Source: DAOMOD01 sp964526035 (GTDB lineage Bacteria; Pseudomonadota; Gammaproteobacteria; Xanthomonadales; BPKI01). From it: a DNA stretch of 12,123 bases. The notes beneath the pieces are model-generated. The model had not been told where the DNA came from. It searched no databases and saw nothing but the letters and a program-made list of their open reading frames with translations. Location of the stretch: NCBI GenBank assembly GCA_964526035.1, contig CAZGKE010000108.1:1-12123 (forward strand), given 5' to 3'. This document shows, piece after piece, positions 7,571 to 12,123 of the stretch. Numbering within the stretch: the stretch's first letter is position 1; every line of letters begins with the position of its first letter. The position numbers and the translations under genes are program-made.

Positions 7571-7602
7571 GTAGGTTGGGGTGAACGCAGTGAACCCCAA
7601 CG
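7571..7602 (+). repeat. REP-like palindrome, copy 1 (GTAG-headed)
   Basis: The element starts with GTAG, followed by the perfect 8-bp inverted repeat GTTGGGGT (7575-7582) and ACCCCAAC (7594-7601) around an 11-base loop. A GTAG (or GGAG) tetranucleotide in front of an imperfect GC-rich palindrome is the known form of REP elements mobilised by RAYT transposases (tyrosine HUH enzymes). No RAYT gene is in the window, so membership of a genomic family is inferred. Confidence 0.75.
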
Positions 7603-7626
7603 CTGTCTGCTCCGACACACGCGCCA

Positions 7627-7658
7627 CGTCGGGGTGCGCTGCGCTTACCCCGACCTGC
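7627..7658 (-). repeat. REP-like palindrome, copy 2 (inverted)
   Basis: On the minus strand this copy reads GCAGGTCGGGGT at its head and matches copy 1 at 25 of 32 positions without gaps. Its own arms, GTCGGGGT (7628-7635) and ACCCCGAC (7647-7654), are again a perfect 8-bp inverted repeat with an 11-base loop. Two stem differences from copy 1 (T to C and A to G) are compensatory, so the stem is kept while its sequence changed. The two copies face each other across 24 bases, the BIME/REPIN layout. Confidence 0.75.
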
Positions 7659-7678
7659 ATGGGGCTCTTGCATCGCCA

Positions 7679-8602
7679 TCACAGCCTCCGCGCCGACAGC
7701 GCGGCGCTGATGGTATGGGCATTCGCCACCAGATCTTCGCGTTCAATCACCGCCACCCCCATGGGTCCCACCGAGAACTCCACCCAAGCCTTCGGCAGAT
7801 CCGGCAGCAGAGCTTCCAGTCGGCGGTCGGAGTCGCCGACCTCAATGATCAGAAGCCCTCCGTCCTCGAGGTGGGCCGGCGCGTCGCGCAGAATGCGCAG
7901 CGGAATGTCGAGCCCGTCCTCGCCGGACTCCAGGCCCAGGCGCGGTTCGTGCGCGTATTCCGCCGGCAGCGCCTCGACGTCGACACGGGATACGTACGGA
8001 GGATTGGTCACGATCAGGCCGTAACGCTCGCCGGCGAGGCCGGCAAACAGATCGGATTCGACGGCGCGGACGCGATCGCCGACATCGTGGTTGTCGATGT
8101 TGCGGCGGGCAATCTCCAGCGCCGCCGGGCTGAGGTCGGACAGGTCCACGCGCCAATCCGGAAAGTTCACCGCCATGGCGATGCCGATGCAGCCGGACCC
8201 GGTGCACAGATCGAGCGCAGCCTCGACCTCGCGATCGCCGAGCCAGGGCTGGAAGCCTTCACGGATCATCTCGGCGATCGGCGAGCGCGGCACCAGCACC
8301 TCGGACGAAATGTCGAACGGCAGGCCGCAGAACCAGGCTTCGCCGGTGAGATATGCGGTGGGCACGCGCTCGTCGATACGGCGATCGATGAGGGCGCGCA
8401 CGCGCGAGCGCTCTTCCCCGGTCAGGCGTGCCTGGCCATAGGCCGGTGGCAGGTCGTGCGGCAGATGCAGGCTGTGCAGTACCAGGTGCGAGGCCTCGTC
8501 CAGCGCGTTGTCGTAGCTGTGCCCGAAGGTCAGACCGGCCGCGTTGAAGCGGCTGGCAGCCCAGCGGATGTGGTCGATGATGGTGACGAGTTCCTCGGAC
8601 AA
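7679..8602 (-). CDS. prmB: 50S ribosomal protein L3 N5-glutamine methyltransferase
   Basis: PrmB methylates a glutamine side chain of ribosomal protein L3 using S-adenosylmethionine. The N-terminal part matches PrmB rather than PrmC: IRWAASRFNAAGLTFGHSYDN, the LVL-SL-LP segment and AYLTGEAWFCG. The methyltransferase core has motif I LDLCTGSGCIG (about 130-140) and the glutamine-binding NPPY motif (200-203). It also has the downstream family segment EYAHEPRLGLESGEDGL. The frame is open to a GTG at 8647, but a perfect TATAAT box at 8642-8637 would place transcription start downstream of that codon. I therefore choose the TTG at 8602, with GGAG nine bases upstream. This yields 307 residues, near the 310 of E. 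coli. The gene is followed by the REP doublet and then aroC on the same strand. Confidence 0.92.
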   Translation of the reverse strand: MSEELVTIIDHIRWAASRFNAAGLTFGHSYDNALDEASHLVLHSLHLPHDLPPAYGQARLTGEERSRVRALIDRRIDERVPTAYLTGEAWFCGLPFDISSEVLVPRSPIAEMIREGFQPWLGDREVEAALDLCTGSGCIGIAMAVNFPDWRVDLSDLSPAALEIARRNIDNHDVGDRVRAVESDLFAGLAGERYGLIVTNPPYVSRVDVEALPAEYAHEPRLGLESGEDGLDIPLRILRDAPAHLEDGGLLIIEVGDSDRRLEALLPDLPKAWVEFSVGPMGVAVIEREDLVANAHTISAALSARRL

Positions 8603-8636
8603 GCGCGGGCGCTCCGGGTGGCGGGCGAAGGGCGCG

Positions 8637-8642
8637 ATTATA
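8637..8642 (-). promoter_or_regulatory. Candidate -10 box for prmB
   Basis: The minus strand reads a perfect TATAAT from 8642 to 8637. Transcription would start near 8630, giving prmB a leader of about 28 bases before the TTG at 8602. No good -35 hexamer is seen at the usual spacing (CATCGG at 17 bases), so an activator or a non-consensus promoter would be needed. Confidence 0.5.
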
Positions 8643-8650
8643 AGCACCGC

Positions 8651-8656
8651 TATAAT
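8651..8656 (+). promoter_or_regulatory. Candidate -10 box for the SCO gene
   Basis: A perfect TATAAT on the plus strand ends six bases before the ATG at 8663. With standard spacing from the -10 box, transcription would start at or within a base or two of that ATG, giving a leaderless mRNA. No Shine-Dalgarno sequence precedes the ATG, in agreement. The -35 position is poor (AAGGGC at a 17-base spacing). The box is separated by only eight bases from the opposite-facing TATAAT of prmB. Confidence 0.55.
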
Positions 8657-8662
8657 GGCCCG

Positions 8663-9274
8663 ATGTTCTCACGATCCACACTCATCATTCTCGTTATCGC
8701 GCTGGCCACCGGTCTCGGCTTCTGGTTGGGCCAGCGCCACCTCGATTCCAAAGGCGCCAGTCCGGACCTGCGCGAGGCCCTGCTCTACCCGAGCCCGCGC
8801 CCCCTGCCGGACTTCCAGCTGACCCGCCCGGACGGCCAGACGCTGACCCGCGCCGACTGGCAGGGTCGCTGGAACCTGGTGTTCATCGGCTTCACCCACT
8901 GCCCCGACATCTGCCCCACCACATTGGCCACCCTGCGCGAAGTGGAAGCTGCGTTCGAGCCGGGCGAGGCGCCGCAGGTGACCTTCGTCTCGGTCGACCC
9001 CGAGCGAGACAATCCCGAGCAGCTCGCCACCTATGCGCGCTTTTTCAGCGAACGTTTCCTGGCCGCCACTGGCGACCATGATGCGCTGACACCGTTTACC
9101 CGCAGCCTCGGCATGGTCTACATGACTTCAGCCCTTGAAGACGGCGACTACACGGTGGATCACTCGGCCACCATCGCCATCGTCGATCCGCAGGGACGCC
9201 TGGTCGGAGTGTTCCGCCCGCCGCACAGCCGCAACGGAATGGTCGAGGATCTCAAGCGGCTGCAGCGCGGTTGA
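8663..9274 (+). CDS. SCO1/SenC/PrrC-family copper chaperone
   Basis: SCO proteins are membrane-anchored, thioredoxin-like, copper-binding proteins that help assemble the CuA centre of cytochrome c oxidase or keep its cysteines reduced. The 203-residue protein has an uncleaved N-terminal transmembrane anchor (about 6-23), a periplasmic domain with the copper-binding CxxxC motif (C80 and C84 in THCPDICP), and the third ligand H167 in YTVDHSATI. The core segments LPDFQL, GRWNLVFIGFTHCPDICPTT and FVSVDPERDNPE are typical of SCO. The frame is open far upstream, but only the ATG at 8663 gives a normal SCO N-terminus. The stop TGA overlaps the likely TTG start of psd. No cytochrome oxidase gene is in the window, so the exact partner is unknown. 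Confidence 0.93.
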   Translation: MFSRSTLIILVIALATGLGFWLGQRHLDSKGASPDLREALLYPSPRPLPDFQLTRPDGQTLTRADWQGRWNLVFIGFTHCPDICPTTLATLREVEAAFEPGEAPQVTFVSVDPERDNPEQLATYARFFSERFLAATGDHDALTPFTRSLGMVYMTSALEDGDYTVDHSATIAIVDPQGRLVGVFRPPHSRNGMVEDLKRLQRG

Positions 9275-10073
9275 GTGCGGTGTTCGTCTGGCTGCAGTAC
9301 CTGCTGCCGCATCGACTGCTGTCGCGACTGGCCCTGTGGGCGGCGCACTGGCGCTTCGGACCCTGGAAGGACCTGCTCATCGGCCAGGCGGTTAAACGGT
9401 TCCGCGTCGACATGGCGGAGGCGGCCGAACCTGATCCGCGCGCCTATCCCAGCTTCAATGCTTTCTTCACCCGCGCGCTGAACTCCGCTGCCCGCACCCC
9501 CGATCCTGAACGTAGCGCCCTGCTCTGCCCTGCCGACGGCGCGGTGAGCCAGGCCGGGGCCATTCGCGACGGCCGCATTTTCCAGGCCAAGGGCCTCGAC
9601 TACAGCGCCGCCGAACTGCTCGCCGACGCCGACGAAGCGCGCGCCTTCGACGGCGGCGCGTTTGCCACCATCTACCTTTCGCCGCGCGACTACCACCGCG
9701 TGCACATGCCACTAGCCGGCACCCTGCGCCGCACCCTGCACGTGCCCGGCCGGCTGTTTTCGGTCAACACCGCCACCGCCGCCGCGGTGCCGCGCCTGTT
9801 TGCCCGCAACGAGCGTCTGGTGTGCCTGTTCGATACTGAAGTCGGCGCGCTGGCGATGGTGATGGTGGGCGCGCTGCTGGTGTCCGGGGTTGAAACCGTA
9901 TGGGATGGCGTCGCCATTCCGCCGTATGCCAGCCGCGTGCAGGCGCGCGACTGGGCCGGCGAGCCACCGATCCACCTCGAGCGCTTCGCCGAAATGGCGC
10001 GCTTCAACTACGGCTCGACCGTGGTGATGCTGCTGCCGGCGGGGGTGGCCACGCTGGACGATGCGCTGGTGGC
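9271..10073 (+). CDS. psd: Phosphatidylserine decarboxylase proenzyme, C-terminus lost in assembly gap
   Basis: Psd decarboxylates phosphatidylserine to phosphatidylethanolamine at the inner membrane. It is made as a proenzyme that cleaves itself and turns the new N-terminal serine into a pyruvoyl cofactor. The 267 visible residues contain FNAFFTRAL, D89 in CPADGAVSQ, H142 and H145 in SPRDYHRVHMP, and the cleavage site G248-S249 in NYGST (10012-10020). These make up the D-H-S set needed for self-cleavage. Comparison with family lengths near 280-320 suggests that only a few tens of C-terminal residues are missing. The start is either the TTG at 9271, overlapping the SCO stop as TTGA, or the GTG at 9280; neither has a strong ribosome binding site. 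Co-transcription with the SCO gene is likely. Confidence 0.94.
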
Positions 10074-10173
10074 NNNNNNNNNNNNNNNNNNNNNNNNNNN
10101 NNNNNNNNNNNNNNNNNNNNNNNNNNNNNNNNNNNNNNNNNNNNNNNNNNNNNNNNNNNNNNNNNNNNNNNNN
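10074..10173. other. Assembly gap of 100 N
   Basis: Exactly 100 undetermined bases, the conventional placeholder for a gap of unknown length. The reading frame that appears to run from psd through the gap to 10782 depends on this arbitrary length and is not evidence for a fusion. The missing DNA should hold the end of psd and the start of the next gene. Confidence 0.95.
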
Positions 10174-10782
10174 GAGGACGCCGATCTTGTGGCGGTCGCG
10201 CAGCTCATCCACACCGAGTACCGCACGGCGCAGGACATGCCCAATCGTGGATTCGCGGTGCTGGACATCCTGGTCACCTACAAGCGCCCGGACGACCAGA
10301 ACATCGCCCAGGTGTGGGCCGAGGGGCGCGATCCTGCTGCCTGCTACTACCCGCTGGAGCCCGGTGCCGATGATCGCTACCTGGTGTTTCTCAAGCTGCG
10401 CGAGGACGGCCAGTACGAGGGCGAGAAGCCCTGGTGCCAGCTGCCGGTGCACGTGGTCGCCGCCGACAGCCAGTACGCGCTGCGCTATCCCGTCCAGGGG
10501 GTCGCGCTGCCGCGCGGCGCGCCGGTGAGCAACCTGGTGTTCGCAGACAGCGCCGCGTTCATTGACCCCGAGGATGCCGATCTCCTTGAGCTCAAGCGGA
10601 TCCGCGAGACCTGGCAGCTCGAGGAACTGGCCGATGGTCGCCTGCGCTTCCGGGAAGGCATCCTGCTCAGCGACATACGGCTGCTGATGTTCCCCGAGGG
10701 TCTTCCGCCGCCGCCGATGCGCCCGGTGATCACGCCGCCGCGCGCGTCGCCGGATCTGACCCGCGAGCGTGAAGACGAATGA
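10174..10782 (+). CDS. Unrecognised protein, 3' part only
   Basis: The 202 visible residues end at the TGA at 10780-10782. The N-terminus is in the gap, so any signal peptide cannot be judged. I do not recognise the family. Visible features are an acidic, soluble composition with alternating beta-like segments (FAVLDILVTYKRP, RYLVFLKLREDGQYEG, YALRYPVQGVALP), two cysteines (one in AACYYP, one in PWCQLPVH), and a proline-rich, charged C-terminal tail (LPPPPMRPVITPPR). The beta-rich stretch with two cysteines faintly recalls exported NTR-like domains, but this is a guess. Codon use resembles the neighbouring genes, the frame is long, and psd precedes it, so it is probably a real gene. It converges on the transglycosylase gene with 10 bases between the stops. 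Confidence 0.75.
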   Translation, partial: EDADLVAVAQLIHTEYRTAQDMPNRGFAVLDILVTYKRPDDQNIAQVWAEGRDPAACYYPLEPGADDRYLVFLKLREDGQYEGEKPWCQLPVHVVAADSQYALRYPVQGVALPRGAPVSNLVFADSAAFIDPEDADLLELKRIRETWQLEELADGRLRFREGILLSDIRLLMFPEGLPPPPMRPVITPPRASPDLTREREDE

Positions 10783-10792
10783 TCGCGGTCGT

Positions 10793-12123
10793 TCAGCCCC
10801 TGCAGCCGCTCAGCGTCAGCCGCTGACCGGCCCGAATCAAATAGCGCGGCGCGGCAATGTTGTTGGCCCTGGCGATCGCCTGGGCGCTGGGGCAACCGTT
10901 GCGCCGCGCGATGCTCGACAGGGTATCGCCGCGACGCACGGTGTAGGCGCTGCTGCCGCTGGCGGATGGACGCCGTGATGCCTGCAGCTCGGCGGCAAGC
11001 TCGACCAGGCGGCCGCCCACACAGTTCGCGTGGTAGGCGGGCACCAGCGACTCGGGCATGGACACGCCGCTGCCGGCCGGCAGCGGTTTGTTCGGGTCGT
11101 GGCGCGGATTGAGGTTGCGCAGCGCGCGAAACCAGCCCGCGCGACTGCCCTGCTGGCCAATGCATACGCTCAGTTCGCTGAGCGTCATCGGTGCCGCCAG
11201 TTCGACCTCGCCGGCGCCGCCTTCGAGACGCGGAAATTCCAGCCCGTAGTCTTCGGGGTGCAGGAACAGCCAGGCGGCTGCCAGCACGTAGGGCACGTAT
11301 TCGCGCGTCTCCCGCGGCAGCGCGCTGTAAATCTCGGGGCTCCAGAAGCGCTTGTCGCGCGCGGCGCGGGTCAAGCGCTGCACCCGCCCCTCACCGCCGT
11401 TGTAGGCAGCCAGCGCCAGCTCCAGATTGTGGTTGAGCACGCCGAACTGCTCATTCAGATAGGCGACGTTGGCGCGTGCCGCCGCTGCCGGATCGTAACG
11501 GGTGTCGAAACCGTTCACGCGGCCCAACCCGAAGCGCAGCCCGGTGTGGTACATGAACTGCAGGGGTCCGGCTGCACCGGCACGCGACACCGCGTGCACG
11601 CGTCCGCCCGACTCCTTGGCGAGGATGCCGAACAGCAGCGCCTCGGGCAGCCCGGCTTCCTCGTACGCCGGCCACATCAGATGACGCATGTACTGGTAGT
11701 TCTCGTAGGCGTCGATCAGGTTGGGCCGCATCCAGGTCAGCCAGTCGTGCAGCGCCGCCTTGACCGGCCCGTTGATCTCGATGATGTCGGCCAGCGCGCG
11801 GCCGTTCAGCAGATTGATCGAACGCCCCGCTTCGGGCAGATGCGCCACGATCGGGGAATCGCCCTGCAGAGGCTCCTCCACTTCGACGAAACCTTCGCTG
11901 GCACCGGTGAGCACGTCGCTGCGCAGCACCAGCAGGTTGTGGTAGGCGGCCATGAAGCGCTGCGGCTCGCAGCCGGCAGTGTCGGCGCATATGCTGCCCG
12001 CCGCGGCAAGATCACTGACCGCGCCATCCAGCGACTGGCGGCCGCTTTCCGGATCGCCGTCACGCAGCTGCTGCAGTCCATCCTGGTAGCGCACCACGGC
12101 GTCGTCGATCACCGCGTACAGTG
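10793..12123 (-). CDS. Lytic transglycosylase with SLT and LysM domains (MltD-like), 5' end outside window
   Basis: This enzyme would cleave the N-acetylmuramyl-N-acetylglucosamine bond in peptidoglycan, forming 1,6-anhydro ends, in the periplasm. The frame is open to the right edge, so the N-terminus and any signal or lipobox are missing. Numbering from the GTG at 12112, the SLT domain spans about 148-285. It has the catalytic E167 in LAKESGG, the AGAAGPLQFMYHTG segment, AAYNGGEGRV, and a C-terminal YVPYVLAA helix. A degenerate LysM-like stretch (about 307-355, TLSEL ... LPAGSGVSMP) is followed by a clear LysM (390-434, YTVRRGDTLSSIARRNG ... IRAGQRLTL). C407 and C437 may form a disulfide around the last LysM. 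The domain order resembles MltD, but the catalytic block differs from E. coli MltD, so I give no symbol. Confidence 0.9.
   Translation of the reverse strand, partial: LYAVIDDAVVRYQDGLQQLRDGDPESGRQSLDGAVSDLAAAGSICADTAGCEPQRFMAAYHNLLVLRSDVLTGASEGFVEVEEPLQGDSPIVAHLPEAGRSINLLNGRALADIIEINGPVKAALHDWLTWMRPNLIDAYENYQYMRHLMWPAYEEAGLPEALLFGILAKESGGRVHAVSRAGAAGPLQFMYHTGLRFGLGRVNGFDTRYDPAAAARANVAYLNEQFGVLNHNLELALAAYNGGEGRVQRLTRAARDKRFWSPEIYSALPRETREYVPYVLAAAWLFLHPEDYGLEFPRLEGGAGEVELAAPMTLSELSVCIGQQGSRAGWFRALRNLNPRHDPNKPLPAGSGVSMPESLVPAYHANCVGGRLVELAAELQASRRPSASGSSAYTVRRGDTLSSIARRNGCPSAQAIARANNIAAPRYLIRAGQRLTLSGCRG

Noticed and set aside
5493..7584. Long plus-strand frames antisense to asd (5493-6446) and aroC (6406-7584)
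   Set aside because: They are shadows of two clear enzymes; their sequences show no family features and no plausible start signals.
7571..7658. CRISPR array or simple intrinsic terminators as an explanation for the two palindromes
   Set aside because: There are only two copies, in opposite orientation, with no spacers of regular length and no U tract after the stems. The REP layout fits better.
7247..8662. In-frame upstream extension of the SCO gene to a 675-residue protein
   Set aside because: The extension runs antisense through aroC and prmB. The SCO family N-terminus with its membrane anchor begins at the ATG at 8663.

Overview
The window is GC-rich (roughly two thirds G+C by eye) and carries a dense set of bacterial core genes. 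The order asd-fimV-truA-trpF-trpB on one strand, with aroC and prmB just upstream of asd, is a gammaproteobacterial arrangement. The direct trpF-trpB junction and the FimV protein suggest Xanthomonadales or a close relative. This placement is an inference from synteny and protein style; no rRNA or marker search could be run. The sequence comes from a draft scaffold, because exactly 100 N bases sit at 10074-10173.

Left block, minus strand, transcribed right to left: prmB (glutamine methyltransferase for ribosomal protein L3), a pair of REP-like palindromes, aroC (chorismate synthase), asd (aspartate-semialdehyde dehydrogenase), fimV (polar peptidoglycan-binding hub protein), a good intrinsic terminator, then truA (tRNA pseudouridine synthase), trpF and trpB (tryptophan synthesis). 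The truA-trpF and trpF-trpB pairs overlap and are probably translationally coupled. trpB ends inside a G-rich heptanucleotide tandem repeat, and the 159 bases after it contain no trpA.

Right block: prmB and a plus-strand SCO1/SenC-type copper chaperone diverge from a very short region holding two perfect TATAAT boxes in opposite orientation. The plus-strand box lies so close to the SCO start codon that the transcript is predicted to be leaderless. The SCO gene overlaps psd (phosphatidylserine decarboxylase), which runs into the assembly gap just before its C-terminus. After the gap comes the 3' part of an unrecognised gene, and then, convergent with it, the 3' part of a secreted lytic transglycosylase with LysM that runs off the right edge.

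I found no CRISPR array, insertion sequence, prophage gene, tRNA or defence system. Most of the window is ordinary metabolism and cell-envelope biology. The items most worth a second look are a three-residue deletion in a normally invariant part of TrpB, the G-quadruplex-like repeat at the trpB stop codon, the REP doublet upstream of aroC, and the overlapping divergent promoter region with the leaderless SCO gene.
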